NCBI RefSeq assembly: GCF_964340395.1
Contig: NC_135569.1
Span: forward strand, 5,414,040-5,478,039
Reading direction: 5' to 3'
Length of the DNA stretch: 64,000 nucleotides
Source of the DNA: Glandiceps talaboti
Lineage: Eukaryota > Hemichordata > Enteropneusta > Spengelidae
Below the pieces are notes generated by a model. The model made no database searches and had not been told where the DNA came from. It saw only the letters and a list, made by a program, of their open reading frames with translations. This document shows positions 1-11,984 of the stretch, piece by piece (within the stretch, counting starts at the first letter, position 1; each line of letters starts with the position of its first letter). The position numbers were made by a program, and so were the translations under genes.

Positions 1-444
1 AGTTCTGTATGAGTGATTTTTAATTGGATGACGAGAAACACAAAATAAATTAATGTTGCCATTAAAATATAGGTCAGACTGATGTGACCTTTCGTTTGTA
101 AAGTTCCCCATGAGTAGTTTGGTATCATATTATAGTTTCATATCATTGTAAACAGATTGTGTATATTGGCAAAGTATATTTTGGGTCATATCCAAGGCAT
201 GGCATAATTTCATGTCATGCTCTGCACTGTATTCCTTCATGCTGTTTGGCTATTTGCCAAGGCAAAGAGATAGGGGGCTTTGTGTATACACACATATGTA
301 CACACAGAGACAGACATACACATATTCATATACATATACATATAGATATAGATACGCACATACACACATACGTATGCACACATATGCTTGCACAGACAGA
401 TACATGCATGCATGCACACACAAACACACACGGCAAACGCGCGT

Positions 445-494
<50 letters not shown>

Positions 495-495
495 A

Positions 496-551
<56 letters not shown>

Positions 552-1500
552 TGAGCTAAAGTTGAGGAACCCCCAGTAACAGAAAGGTAAAATGACATGG
601 AACCCCGGTAGATTTCACCTACTTACCACCCTTAAACAAAACACAGTATGCATACACACAAACACATACTGAAGCATTAGCAAATAACTTGACAAAAGAT
701 TGACTTTGGGATAAAATAGTGCAGTCAGTCAAAACACTGATAGACACTGATAAATCAACAATACTACTTTTCTACTCAAATCCATTCAATACGGATGTTT
801 GGGAAAAAGGATCTGCAGTTTTCCAGACACTATTTCAACAGAGCAACATTTATCATAATGTATTTTCAATTCATGGTATTAGTAAAAGGAAATGCATAAC
901 TGCCTATTTAAGGTAGCAGCTGCAGAAGTAATCTATTTGATTTTATGTTGGAATGCGACAATTTGAATATAGATGAAAGATTTCCTTCCAGGCAGGATAA
1001 GTATGAATTCAGAACAGGAAGGCACATTATCGAATTAGGTATTGTAGAGAGGTCAGGAAAGGACACTGACATTCAAAACAAAAGAATGTCATACATTTAT
1101 GTTTGAGGGCGCTATACTGACACAGAGTACTATGCAACTCTCCAGCAGTACTGGCAACTTGATCTCCTAATAATACGATTTGGAAAAATGATAACAGAGG
1201 ACAGAATTCTGGCAAAATTTTAATATATAGACCATAATCTCAGAGGGTACTATGGAGGAAAATAGGGTCAAACTTGCATATATTACCATACATGTTATTC
1301 CATAATTTTGGAATAAAATATGAGGTGAACGTAGTTAGATTTGACCTACTTACAACCCTTGAAAAAAACAATGCAGAAAAATATCTAAAATGTGCTCCTT
1401 AAACAAACCTCAACCCCCACCCCCACCCTCCAAATGGAAAAGGCCAAAATGAAGAGAAAGGTTGGTTTGTTATACCTGGAGATACACAATGATTGTCTTA
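1..1500. other. Intron of the kinase gene, no exon seen
   Basis: Follows the last visible kinase donor. I searched the minus strand for an SH3-like exon and saw none. It holds the CA microsatellite at 447-547 and otherwise AT-rich sequence. Confidence 0.5.
447..547. repeat. (CA)n microsatellite
   Basis: About 100 bp of CA dinucleotides with two CCCACA interruptions near 491-503, preceded by degenerate ATACAC repeats from about 290. It creates Thr/His and Cys/Val open frames that are not genes. Confidence 0.97.
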
Positions 1501-1501
1501 C

Positions 1502-1651
1502 CTTTGGCAGTTCTTCGTGAAGTTCAAAAAATGTTGGTCTTTTCTTTGGATCATGTTCCCAGCATCTAGACATAATTTCATAATATTGTGCAGGGCAGCA
1601 GTCTGGTCTTTCTAGACGTTGATAGTTTGGTGCATCTATGGCCTGTAAAAT
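1502..1651 (-). CDS. Kinase exon 8: end of kinase domain
   Basis: 50 codons. Contains [12 protein letters not shown], the invariant-Arg motif closing tyrosine kinase domains. The donor CCAAAG|GTAAG shows the transcript continues toward the left edge. Confidence 0.92.
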
Positions 1652-4315
1652 CTGAAGAAAATATCAAATTTTATGAAAAATTTCCAAATTTGTTTACTTT
1701 TCAGTCAAAATTTTGATACAAAATAAACTGTAATGTAAATAATATTAACATTTGTCCAAAATGCAACAAGAATTTGACACAAAATTCCAAAAAAGGGAAA
1801 ATTTTGGTGGTAACTGTATGGTACTAAATATGATTGACAGTTTACCTGGCTTCCAGTTAAAGCAGCCCATGGTTGAAATCCATAGCTGAACATTTCCCAA
1901 CATGTCACACCAAATCCCCAAATATCACTGGAGGATGTAAATTTCAGGTAGTTGATGGATTCTGGAGCACACCTGGTAAAATGAACAATTTTGATTGGAT
2001 GAACACTTAACCTACACCTGGTAAAATGAACAATTTTGGTTACTGAAAAAGCAGGAAATTAACAACTCAGTTGTACACTAAAAATAAATTGTGGAATTTA
2101 AATTACAACTCAAATTTATGATTGTCACTTTACCATAGGGCGTACTGTTATAGACTGAAGTTTCAACTCTAGAGGGCGCTATTACTCACAAAGGTTTCAT
2201 CACCCCTACAGGCTAATGGTGAATGTTGTTGAACACTACAAACAACACTGGAATCTGAAATAAAAGAGAGTAATATATCTAAACTCTCCAAAACTTACCA
2301 TGCTAGTGGCAGTTTAAGATTGACATTGAAATTAGTCTGGTAATAATCTTTGCCAACACCAAGTGCTCTTGATAAACCAAAGTCACTAATTTTGACCTGT
2401 AAAAAATTATGGAAAAGAAATGAAAATGATTATTAATTGTCTCATGATAGCATGTATCTTTTTTTTGACAAGATTTGAACAAGCCTTGAAATCTTTGGAT
2501 CACCGAAGATATGTCTACAACTCCTCCAAACTTGAATGATTTTGTCAAAAACAGATTTTTTATTATTTCACAAGAAAGGCTCTCATTTATCTCGTCATTA
2601 ACATGCCTTATGTAGGACAATACAATATAGATTTTTTTATACTTACAGTGTCTTTAGAGAAAACCAATATGTTTCTTGTAGCTAAATCTCGGTGTATAAC
2701 ATTTTTACTATGTAAATACTTCATCCCAGAAGATATCTGGACGGCAAAGTCACAAAGCTGATTGACCGGAAAGTACGATCTTAGACTTGGTTCCTTCAAA
2801 CATTCTGATAACGATCGCAGAGGAGCTAACTCAGTAACCTATAAAACAAGATTTCATATTCATTTATTGAAGTGACATAAGGGGCATTCTACTTGAATTT
2901 ATGAGTGACATAAGGGGCATTGTCACCAAAAGCTGAAGGAGAGACAACAGAGGCTTTGTGAGGAGATGATAAATGAAAGACATAAGGGGTCTTTTCACTT
3001 TCTTAGGGAAAGAATCCAATTCAAGATGTCGGTTTTCCTCCGGGTCTCTGCAGAAACCAAAACCCGCATGCGGGTGCCTTTGTGTTTCTGTTGATTATTC
3101 ATGACATGCAGACATGCGGGTGTTGAGGCGAAAGGTGTACCTGATTACAATAAATTACAACATAACGGTACCGCGGGTACGTACAGACACCCGCATGAAC
3201 GTCACCACATGAGTATCAGGTCAAATTTTGACTCTAAAAAATAAATGTAGTGGAGGCATACATATAGTGAGGTGATTGTCAAATAAAGGAAAATATAAAA
3301 CCTATCGGACATTTGTGTGTTAGCGTAATACAAACATGAACATTCATGGATCAGAATCGTAACTTCGTGTATACGTACGTGTAACATTAACAGTTGCATA
3401 GCGTACCCGGCCGTCTGACTCGTAGTTCCACTCTGTCATTGCCGACATTTCTTTCGCTTTTGTTGTTATTTTATGTAAACCTTTCTTTACAGGTATTAGT
3501 CTGGGATATTAGGATTTTTGACACATATGTTACGAGAAGTTCATGCAACACATACTTGTATAAGTTGTAAGAGGGTGGTGCTGTTCACAAATTAGTTGCA
3601 TGGACATGATGAAGATACATGATAACAGCCATTCACGATGTTTTCACATTGACAAATCATCTCGTTATGAAAGAGAAATATAGTTGATCTTTTGTGGCAG
3701 GACTAGCATACCTTCGACGATCACATAGCTTCGTCATGTCGAATATTGCGTCGAGTCATGTACTACTATGTTTAATCACGACGGTATAAGGCCTTTTCGA
3801 AAGCGATGATGCGCGATGGTGAACGTCATGAACATTCATTGTTTGAAAGGTTAGAGGGCGCAAGTTCATCATCCTCGTTCACAATTATATTTTTCTGAAA
3901 ATCAAAACTGCTATATTTGAGTGATTTTCACATTTTTTTCTAAGAAATTCTTATCAAAAACGGTACAAATTTCAATAAAAATTATTTTTAGTAAATTTAC
4001 CTGCTATATTTTCAATTCTCTTCATTTGTAAAAATTATGTTACGTGACGCCATGTGATGCGTTGACAAGCGAGCTACAAGGCAGGCTTCACACATTCATA
4101 ACTTTTCGCTATAACACGTTTATATAGTATACGCTGCAGAGGTTTATGTTGACAGTGACGTGCCGTAAAAAACGTATAACAAACCATGGCTATCGAGTGC
4201 AAAAAGAGACATAAATTGCTAAAGATCAATAAATTCTTCACTGCACTGTGATTCTGGAGCAACATGAACAGGGTAAATCCTCGTATACATGTACAACTCT
4301 CTGTCTCTGTCTCTG

Positions 4316-4390
<75 letters not shown>

Positions 4391-7124
4391 TGATACGCTA
4401 CGGGGTATTTCTGTGGGTTTTTTCTTTTCAAAAAAATCTACACTTCGACATAGTTACTCACTCTCAGGCAAAGTCGCACAACTTTATGATTATCCCGATC
4501 GGGGTAAATATGGATGGTAAATTGTTTTGTTTTTAAAGCAATACACAAATAATTACGTGAATAATAAATAAGTACGATCGGGTCGGCGATGATTTACGCA
4601 ATCTTACTATCATGGCTCTAACAATGTCGTATTGTACACAAATAATTACGGCCTATACGTGAATAATAAATAAGTACGATCGGGTCGGCGATGATTTACG
4701 CAATCTTACTATGTAGCAATGTCATGTTGTACACAAATAATTACGTGAATAATAAATAAGTACGATCGGGTCGGCGACGATTTACGCAATGTTACTATGT
4801 AGCAATATCATATTGTACACAAATAATTACGTGAATAATAAATAAGTACGATCGGGTCAGCGATAATTTACGCAATCTTACTATGTAGCAATGTCATATT
4901 GATAATTAACACTTTCATTATGGAGAAGTCTGCGAGATACGATTGAACTTTTGTCGGCGAGTACATGAACTGTGTGCATATGATCGGGCTGACGATGACT
5001 TTACGCAGTGTCGTGAACGATAGTATGTACTAGTTGCCGGGATAGCAAATATGGTACGATGTTTTGCACACTTCTTTCCTGTTTTAATGATATGTTTATA
5101 TATCTGACAAAGAATGTCATGCTGGCCAGTCTGGTGTAGCAATTACTTATTTGCATTGCAATAGAACGTTAAACAATAGGCACGAAAACCCGCGGTTGGG
5201 CTGATGAGGTGTGCTCATTACAGGCTCATTATCACCTGAGTGAGGGTAATCGCGGGTGTTTTCAGACACCCGAATGTATCTGCAGAAACCCGGAGGGAAA
5301 CCGACATCTTGAATTGGATTCTTTCCCCTATGTGATTTAAAGGGCCTTGTCACGGACTTAAAAGGTTTTGTAACTGAGCTCAAGAAATGTGGTATATTGA
5401 AAACACTCTTCACCCAGAGTATTTTTAATGAATTAAGTATTTTAATGTTGACTAATAATTTTTGCATTCAGTAATAAATTGTCATGTCATATCAAATGTG
5501 AATCTTTCTGAGAACACACGCTAATCGTATGAATTTGTATTACAACACGGAAAGTGTAATCACAACAAAAAATGTTGTGAGAGATGTAAAAAATATTGTG
5601 CTGTCTAAATGAAACTCTATAGTCACTCTGATGTGGTAGTAACACTAGTTTAATACCCACCCACCTAACGACCATCTCAGTCCAGGGGTAGTACAAGACG
5701 CAGTACCACTTTTGATTCTCTACAACCCCCAGGTGAGAGATCAACGGGGGTAAATTAAGTCAAAGGTGGAACTTCGTCTCATACTCAACCCATTTATACA
5801 TCCTCTGCTCAAGCTTTACCCAAGGCAGAAAGACAATGGTCAAATATGACTTTTCGTACAGTGACTCTCTACAATAAAGCAAGACATGTCCTGGAACCTA
5901 CTTCTTCTAAGCATATCAGTGTATACATACCAACATGAGTGAATTTTCCACATCGAGAACAACACCATAAAGTCGGACGAGGTGCTCATGATCTAAGGAA
6001 TGCATAATAGTTGCTTCTTTTAGGAAATCTGCCTGACCAGCCAGCAGTTTATCCTTACTAAGGCACTTGATTGCAACTTGGATCTGTTATTAAAGACAAC
6101 ATATAAAACTCGTTCATTAGTTTAAAATACATGTACTACACTAGAGCTTCTGGCTCCGAGTCAAATGTCAGGCAGAAAGGCCAGTTTAAAGGCTCAGTTC
6201 AGATTAGAATTAAAATTCAGGTCTGAAAAACAGTTGTCTGGTAGAGCTTTAGAAAAAGTTGGTCTAGAACAAAATAATAATCGTATGTAATCTTTACGAC
6301 CTCACTGAAAAGATATCACGATTTTGAGAACTTGGGACTGAAACCCTGGCCTTTATGGTTTTCCATGTAGTGTGGTACAGTACGGTAACTATGGTGAAGT
6401 CATGATTATGGTTTTACTTGTTATGATAACCAGCTTGGAATCAGTAAGATGTCAGTTTGAGTTTGATCTGGTGCTGTCTATTTCTGAAGTCCCTGGGTAC
6501 GCTTATCTTACATCATAGTCTTTTGTTTACAGAGGAGTCTGAACCCCCCCCCCCCCCAAAAAAAAAAAAGAAAAAAAAAGAAAAAAAAAGAAAGAAATAC
6601 TATCTTACCCTTTCTCCCTCTTCGTTGGACCAAACACCTTGCTGTACAAGACCAAACTCTCCTTTACCGATCTCTTTGTGTATACTGAGAGCTTCTGCAG
6701 GTATAATATGTCGGCCAAACTTAGTGGTTTCATACACAGATAAAGGGACGGACAGTGACTGCCTGGTGTTACCCCGATCTTTACCCATTATGGACTGTAG
6801 GAAGGAAAAACAAATATCTGGATTAATTCATAATATTGAGAGAAGTTTACATAGGTAGAAAGATTTGTCATTGTAAACACATTGACCAAGTGTTCATATA
6901 CCAAGTACTGAGGGTATACACAATGGTGAACCTTTCAGTCAAGTACACCAACGTCTTCATTTTTTTTTTTTGTAAACAGTTTTTAACATTTAAAATTGAA
7001 TTTTGCTCCAATTTTTGCAAATTCTTTTTAGTTGGTCACAATTTGGATGGATTGCTACATAGATTTGACATTTGTCAGCAAAATATGTTGTTTTTTTAAC
7101 ACAGACAGACAGACAGACAGACAC

Positions 7125-7165
<41 letters not shown>

Positions 7166-8148
7166 TAGATAGCAGATAGAGGAGTATACTTTGTCATATT
7201 TTTTCCAAAGCATGATTTTCCCAAATGAAAGTTATCTATTATTTTTCTAAATCACAATTATATTGACTTTTATTTTATCATATTTAATTTTATTGAAATT
7301 TTTACCCTTCTTAGCTTCCCAAATGTTCCTTTGGGGCGTTCTTTGTGATACAACTTTTTCAAGCGCCGTTGTTCTGGCTTGGTCATGCCGATGTCAGCAA
7401 GGTCTTCAGCATCTACATATTTTATCTGCCCCACAGTTGTAACCTGGTGAAAGGAATATATAAATAGAAATAAACAGAATACTATTTGCACTCAAAATAT
7501 CCCTTGTGGTCAAATTTCAAAGTTCTTAGAATCTCTTCAAATTTTGTCATATGAAAGCTAATTCTTGATGCTTTTGGACTACCAAAGAAATCTGGGGTTC
7601 ACTGTCCTGTTTTCAAGGAAATCGACACACCTTTATTCACCTGTTTAACATAGTATTTGGCAGCCATATTGGATTTGGCAGCCATATTGGATTCTGTGGC
7701 TTAATTTTGATTATCATTTTGACTGTTATTTAAAAAATTTGTAAGCTGACCATTGATAGGAAGGAAGCATGCTCACCTAACTTTTACACATTTCATGTGA
7801 ATTTTTACCAAAAAATTGTCAAAAAATATGAAATAAATGCCATGGGAAGAATACTGTATGACATTCTAGAATTGAGTTTTCACAAACTTGTGAAATTTTC
7901 ATCTATTTTCATTGTAAGGTAGCATACTTATCTCACTTTTACATAGTTTATCAAACTGTATCAAAAATGTTGTGAAAATTTTGCAAAATGTATGAAATAA
8001 ACATTCTGAGGGAAAAAGAGCTGTACAACTTTCTAAAAATTCTCACCTTTAACCTCGATGTGAAGTCTGTGTAATAATGTGCCAATTCACTATCTACCAG
8101 GAAGTCATACAGATCCTTGTGTTCTGTTTCTTTTCCTTTCTTAGACAT
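1502..8148 (-). CDS. ACK/TNK-family non-receptor tyrosine kinase, 5' part (8 coding exons)
   Basis: Joining 8148-8047, 7443-7306, 6794-6609, 6083-5931, 2838-2647, 2396-2299, 1972-1846 and 1651-1502 gives 382 residues in one open frame with GT-AG boundaries. Residues about 8-75 resemble the N-terminal SAM-like domain of ACK/TNK kinases. The kinase domain shows the P-loop GKGEFG (123-128), VAIK lysine 148, alpha-C Glu165, HRDLATRN (242-249), DFG (262-264), a Tyr-Tyr pair in the activation loop (275-276) and WCAPES (290-295). VTELAPL at the hinge and WCAPES, rather than the usual W-(M/T)-APE, are typical of ACK/TNK. All catalytic residues are present, so an active enzyme is expected. In known members an SH3 domain, a CRIB region and a UBA follow; none was found in bases 1-1500, so the gene continues past the left edge. 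TNK1-like versus TNK2-like cannot be decided here. Confidence 0.93.
1846..1972 (-). CDS. Kinase exon 7: CAPES and C-lobe helices
   Basis: 127 nt. Encodes CAPES, then [18 protein letters not shown], the conserved D-x-W-x-(F/Y)-G-V helix of the C-lobe. Confidence 0.92.
2299..2396 (-). CDS. Kinase exon 6: DFG and activation loop
   Basis: 98 nt, ends in phase 2. Encodes [11 protein letters not shown] and a loop with Asp-Tyr-Tyr, the expected autophosphorylation region. The last codon (W of WCAPES) is split with the next exon. Confidence 0.92.
2647..2838 (-). CDS. Kinase exon 5: hinge and catalytic loop
   Basis: 64 codons, phase 0. Starts with VTELAPL (Thr gatekeeper and hinge) and ends after the catalytic loop HRDLATRN. 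The 3.1-kb intron before it (5930-2839) carries the inverted-repeat element at 3006-5328. Confidence 0.93.
4301..4387. repeat. (CTCTGT)n(CT)n microsatellite
   Basis: Hexanucleotide CTCTGT units grade into pure CT at about 4337. It lies inside the inverted-repeat element. Confidence 0.95.
4543..4910. repeat. Tandem repeat, about 90-bp unit, 4 copies
   Basis: Each unit begins with ACACAAATAATTAC, contains GTACGATCGGGTC and ends in a stretch with TACGCAAT and TATGTAGCAATG. Units start near 4543, 4634, 4730 and 4817. Confidence 0.9.
5931..6083 (-). CDS. Kinase exon 4: VAIK strand, alpha-C helix
   Basis: 51 codons, phase 0. Contains VAIKCL with the ATP-binding lysine and [13 protein letters not shown] with the alpha-C glutamate that pairs with it. 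It ends in the strand leading to the hinge. Confidence 0.92.
6228..6360 (-). repeat. Dispersed repeat family A copy (B-box-like)
   Basis: Minus-strand copy of the family best seen at 19270-19435: a tRNA B-box-like GTTTCAGTCCC, then a conserved block with GTGAGGTCGTAAAG and a trailing GACCAACTTTTTC. It is inside a kinase intron. Confidence 0.6.
6542..6598. repeat. C-tract / A-rich tract next to a kinase splice donor
   Basis: About 15 C followed by A runs broken by single G. Read on the transcribed strand this is a T-rich tract followed by a G run, starting about 10 nt after the exon 3 donor. Confidence 0.95.
6609..6794 (-). CDS. Kinase exon 3: linker and P-loop
   Basis: 62 codons, phase 0 at both ends. 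A basic and Ser-rich linker is followed by the first kinase strand with GKGEFGLV. The donor (AGG|GTAAGA) is followed within about 10 nt by a long T/G homopolymer tract. Confidence 0.92.
7101..7165. repeat. (CAGA)n microsatellite
   Basis: Tetranucleotide array in the intron between kinase exons 2 and 3. Confidence 0.95.
7306..7443 (-). CDS. Kinase exon 2: second half of SAM-like domain
   Basis: 46 codons, phase 0 at both ends. The stretch [19 protein letters not shown] corresponds to the conserved SAM-like motif of ACK kinases, in which a (D/E)LxxIGM core is followed by a PxQRRL-type helix. Confidence 0.9.
7769..8036. repeat. Diverged two-copy repeat in kinase intron 1
   Basis: Two related blocks (about 7769-7874 and 7923-8036) share GTAGCATACTTATCTCAC-like starts, AAAATATGAAATAAA cores and an A-rich end. 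The second copy runs up to the kinase exon 1 donor. Confidence 0.5.
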
Positions 8149-8187
8149 TGTCTCTTTTTGTGTCTTCTTTCAACATTAGGCCATTAT
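8047..8187 (-). CDS. Kinase exon 1: start codon and first half of SAM-like domain
   Basis: Coding runs from the ATG at 8148 down to 8047 (34 codons, phase 0, donor AAG|GTGAGA). The bases 8187-8149 are 5' UTR behind a good acceptor (tttcag at about 8193-8188), so at least one further 5' exon must lie upstream. The protein begins MSKKGKE and contains [17 protein letters not shown], an alpha-helical SAM-like start. Confidence 0.85.
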
Positions 8188-8359
8188 CTGAAAGATAAAA
8201 TGACATCGTTTGTTTAGTACCTTTGCTAGAAGTTCAGATTTAAATCCCCATTTGTCTGTCTGTCTGTTTGCTGGAAAATTATTTGATTCATTTAGATGAG
8301 ACTTTGTGGAAGGATTGTGCTTTTGCGATGTGAGGAGAAACCATTAAATTTTGGGGAGA

Positions 8360-8568
8360 TCTAATCCATGTTCTGGATTTTTGTGAAGTCATGGCACTAT
8401 CAGCATCAGCCTGCATCGAGCTGCAACCACTGAGGGCGCCCTTCTTTGTTTTTTGTTTGTTTCGGTGGATATATAATTCCTGTTCTGGATTTTAGAGGAG
8501 TCACAGCATAATTAATATCAGTCATTGAGCTTCTACCACTGAGGGCGCCCTTCTTTGTTTTCTGTTAG
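8360..8568. repeat. Two-copy tandem repeat, about 115-bp period
   Basis: Both copies contain GTTCTGGATTTT and end in CCACTGAGGGCGCCCTTC followed by a TTTG-rich run. GAGGGCGC words recur elsewhere in the window (for example near 26907, 45136 and 48816). Confidence 0.75.
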
Positions 8569-9231
8569 GTATGAAGTTGGACAGTGTTTTCACCTCAAGA
8601 ACTGCTCAGAGTTGGAGGAAGTATATGTATGGGCTCTACTGAGTACCTGCTAGTTGCTAATGACGTCATAAAAGTGTACACCACAACTATGACACTTTTT
8701 GGACAATAACTGCCGTAACGAAAGCAATAAAATTTGACATTCGACAATAGGAGTCACATACATGGATTTTTAAAACCATTTTGTCTACTGGTGACAATGA
8801 GAACAAGATGAAACACCAATGTGATGACATCATGACAAGTTTAGGTCAAAGTGCCATTAGCTGAAACATGGCATTCCAACTACTTGGGCTGTGATGTGAC
8901 TCTACTTGACATCACTATGGCATGATGGCCGACAGGAAAACATTAAAATTTACAGAGATTCAAAATCAGAGTTGTATGCTTGCATTTTAAACTGGCACCA
9001 GTCACTTGGGAGATTTTTTTCACCTATTTTAAATCTCATCTTCAAATATTCTGAGTTCATTCTTTTAAGTTTTAGTTCTTTAAAGAAACTGATCTCTTCA
9101 ACCTTTAAATTTACTCCAGTTACAAGTCATCTTCCAAGTTATATCTGGGCTTACATGTTCACCAGTGTGCCCCTAATATAGCCAAATGCTGTTGTAGTGG
9201 GGCAAAATGATAACTGGCATTTCTTGTGAGT

Positions 9232-9530
9232 CACCACATAGTAAGAGATAGGGGAACACCAAATTTTGGTGCATCACTAGAAATTGTGTGTCAGTGGTGC
9301 ATTAAATTGGCTTAGAGGGGACACTGGACCCACCACATAGTAAGAGATAGGGGAACATCAAATTTTGGTGCGTCACTAGAAATTGTGTGCATCAGTGCCA
9401 CATCAAATTAACTTAGAGGGCACACTGGTCACCACATAGTAAGAGATAGGGGAACACCAAATTTTGGTGCATCACTAGAAATTGTGTGCGTCAGTAGTGC
9501 GTCAATTTGGCTTAGAGGGCACACTGACAT
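9232..9530. repeat. Tandem repeat, about 100-bp unit, 3 copies
   Basis: Units start near 9232, 9331 and 9430, each with CACCACATAGTAAGAGATAG, the palindrome CACCAAATTTTGGTG and a GAGGGCACACTG end. A single reverse-complement copy is at about 17936-18033. Confidence 0.92.
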
Positions 9531-10077
9531 TCAGTTTACTATTTTACCATCTATCACTCAGGTTACTGTTCCACATAAAGAACACAGTTGCATTTTTAAA
9601 TAAAACAATTTTATTTGAATAAGGAACGAAAAAAAAAGGCCAGAGACTTGAGCAAGTTTAGCTTGTATTGTAAAGTGATGACACTTCGAGGATGAAGTGA
9701 CATTCACATAAAACAGTTTCCACCAGCTAAAGCTATAAACGTGGCTCGACATAACATCAGCTGTGTTAAGACTGACAAGAAAATCGAAATTTACGAGGCC
9801 CACATGCTTGAAATATGCCGACATCATGACAATTCAGTCACACCGATTTTATTGACACTGTTGAAGTAACACAGTAGGCATGACTAGTCACCTTGAAATC
9901 CTGTAAAGCTGACTGACAACACAATAACGTGATTTATAGTGTACTAGGACATCCTTCACAAGACATCGGTGTCGTCTTTGTCACAATGCCAGACAGTTTG
10001 ACCCACTTAGCTATTATGTACAACAGCGGCCAACCATTTCATACACTCAAATTTGTCTGTCTCAGCAGTTTTTTAAA

Positions 10078-10220
10078 ATACCTTTCACAGCTTTAAATTT
10101 TAAAGACCCGAGTTTCCATTCCAAGTTCTTACAATCATCGTATCTAATTAGTTGAGATGTAATGATTACATAGGATTATTCGTCTATTCTGAACCAACTT
10201 TTCCTGTAGCTCTGCATGAT
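10078..10220 (+). repeat. Dispersed repeat family A copy
   Basis: Diverged plus-strand copy of family A: CCTTTCACAGC start, GTTTCCATTCCAAGTTC B-box-like block, GATTACATAGGATTATTC and CCAACTTTTCC. Confidence 0.55.
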
Positions 10221-10500
10221 AACCATGTATTATATTTGCCTCAACATTGTATCTTATTAACATCATATGTGTTTTGAATCATTTGATGTGTTACATTAAT
10301 TTTATCTTTGCTTAAACATTTCACTTGTATTTTCTTTGCTAACGTTTTATTCAATTGTTTTCTTTCAGATCTTGTTTTCAATTTTATTCACCTCTTTTTT
10401 GAAGTGCAATTTCCAATGCATTTTTATGCAAATAGTAATAAAGTAATATTATTATAACTGTTTTCTCACTAAAATTTTAATATTCATCCAACATGGACCT

Positions 10501-10569
10501 TATGCTAATTAGCATAATTATGTATGTATAAAGATTAATTTTACATACATAATTAGGCTAATTAGCATA
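10501..10569. repeat. Hairpin with 28-bp arms
   Basis: Arms 10501-10528 and 10542-10569 are reverse complements with one mismatch, separated by a 13-nt loop. The arms contain GCTAATTAGC. Confidence 0.9.
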
Positions 10570-10999
10570 TTTACATGAATGAACTTCTTACAAATGTACA
10601 AACAGACATCACAAATCACTGCCCATGGTATATGCTAACATACACAATACCTTCACATTGCTGTATATCCAACCATGTCTTATCTTCCCATAAATTACAG
10701 GAAATGCATCCCAGCTATGCTAAAAACAGGAATTCCACACTGCTACCATGACAACAAGCATCCATCAAGTTCAACAAACCGTGACATGAGTCATAATCAC
10801 ATGTTCTAGGCTAAGAACTTGGACCTCAATTTTGAAATCATCAAGTATGTTGTATTTGTAAACAAAGGAAAAATTGTTGATGGCCTTATACTAGCCTTGA
10901 ATTTACATATAAGTTCTTTATTCATATAACACAAATTAATAAATAAAAAAAAAATGAAATGAAAATAATGAAAATGACCAAGCATTTCAAATTTATGAT

Positions 11000-11350
11000 G
11001 GAGAGAGAAATGTTGTATGTCCTATAAATAGTTGCCATAAAATCTGATGACACACGTCAGATTTGTCACAAAGGAAAAATCTTGTATGACCTAATAACCA
11101 CTGCCTTGAAATCACCAACCATATCAGATATGTGACAAAGAACAACTTTTGTATGGCCTATAAATAGTTGCCTCAAAACTGAGCAAACACATTCAATTTG
11201 TAACAAACGAAAAAGTTTGTATGGCCTATTAATGGTAGACTAAGTTACCACAGAATCTGACAAACGTCAAATTTAAACAATGGAAAACATTTGTATGGCC
11301 TAATTATACCTGCCTTGAAATCTGATCAAGCACATCAAATTTGTAGACAA
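11000..11350. repeat. Degenerate tandem repeat, about 70-85 bp unit
   Basis: Four to five blocks share TTTGTATGGCCTA, a TGCCTTGAAATC-type middle and CACATCAAATTTGT. The copies are well diverged. Confidence 0.7.
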
Positions 11351-11689
11351 CACAGTGCTCTAAAACAACTACAAATATATATGTTGCCATGGCAACTAGA
11401 CTAACAGACAAAAAATGAGACACTGGTAATTGTGTGGGTATTTCGGTGACTAGTATTACAATACGATAAGAAAGGACTAGAAAATGACATGAAATAGATT
11501 TATTTGAATTGAATAGCATACCAGAGTTGAGCCCGCAAGACAAATTTGAATACTTCCTTTGTAACAATACATAGTTGCTAACTATGAATGCATGCGGTAT
11601 CGTCCTATTTTGGTAAGACTGACACCATTTTATACTAAACTAGAATCATTTACACAATTTCACTCCAGGCTACACATAGCGGGGTTTTA

Positions 11690-11960
11690 ATACGTAAAAT
11701 TGCCCCAGCTGAACTAGAACATTTTTAAAACGGTTTTGTTAGATATAATGGCTTAATCATAATATTGTACACCTTGGACAGTATTGCATCACCTGTGGGT
11801 AAACATGTTTGTGAAGAAGTACACATTAGTATGCTTAATCAGCAAGAATAGCTAATTACTTAGGCGCACACCATTTCCTTCATGTTTGACTCCACCTGGA
11901 GTGTTATGCAGTATTTATCCAGATCCAGATATGTCCGCACCCAAAAATTAGCACCCCAAT
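11690..11960 (-). repeat. Dispersed repeat family B copy
   Basis: Minus-strand relative of 17220-17560. Shared words include GCTAATTTTTGGGTG, ATGTTTACCCACAGG and TATCTAACAAAA. Confidence 0.65.
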
Positions 11961-11984
11961 AAATCACAATTTCAAATTATTACG

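Larger units (their letters stand above)
3006..5328. mobile_element. 2.3-kb non-autonomous inverted-repeat element in a kinase intron
   Basis: The bases 3006-3057 and the reverse complement of 5278-5328 match almost perfectly over about 50 bp, starting GGGAAAGAATCCAATTC. TA dinucleotides flank both ends (3004-3005 and 5329-5330), as in Tc1/mariner-type insertions. Inside both arms the short motif ACCCGC recurs in both orientations. The interior holds a CT-rich microsatellite and a 90-bp tandem repeat, and no transposase-like frame, so it would have moved with help from elsewhere. The superfamily is inferred only from the TA flanks. Confidence 0.7.
9531..11000. other. Gene-free, AT-rich
   Basis: No coding signal seen. 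It holds the family A copy at 10078 and a 28-bp-armed hairpin at 10501-10569. Confidence 0.5.
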
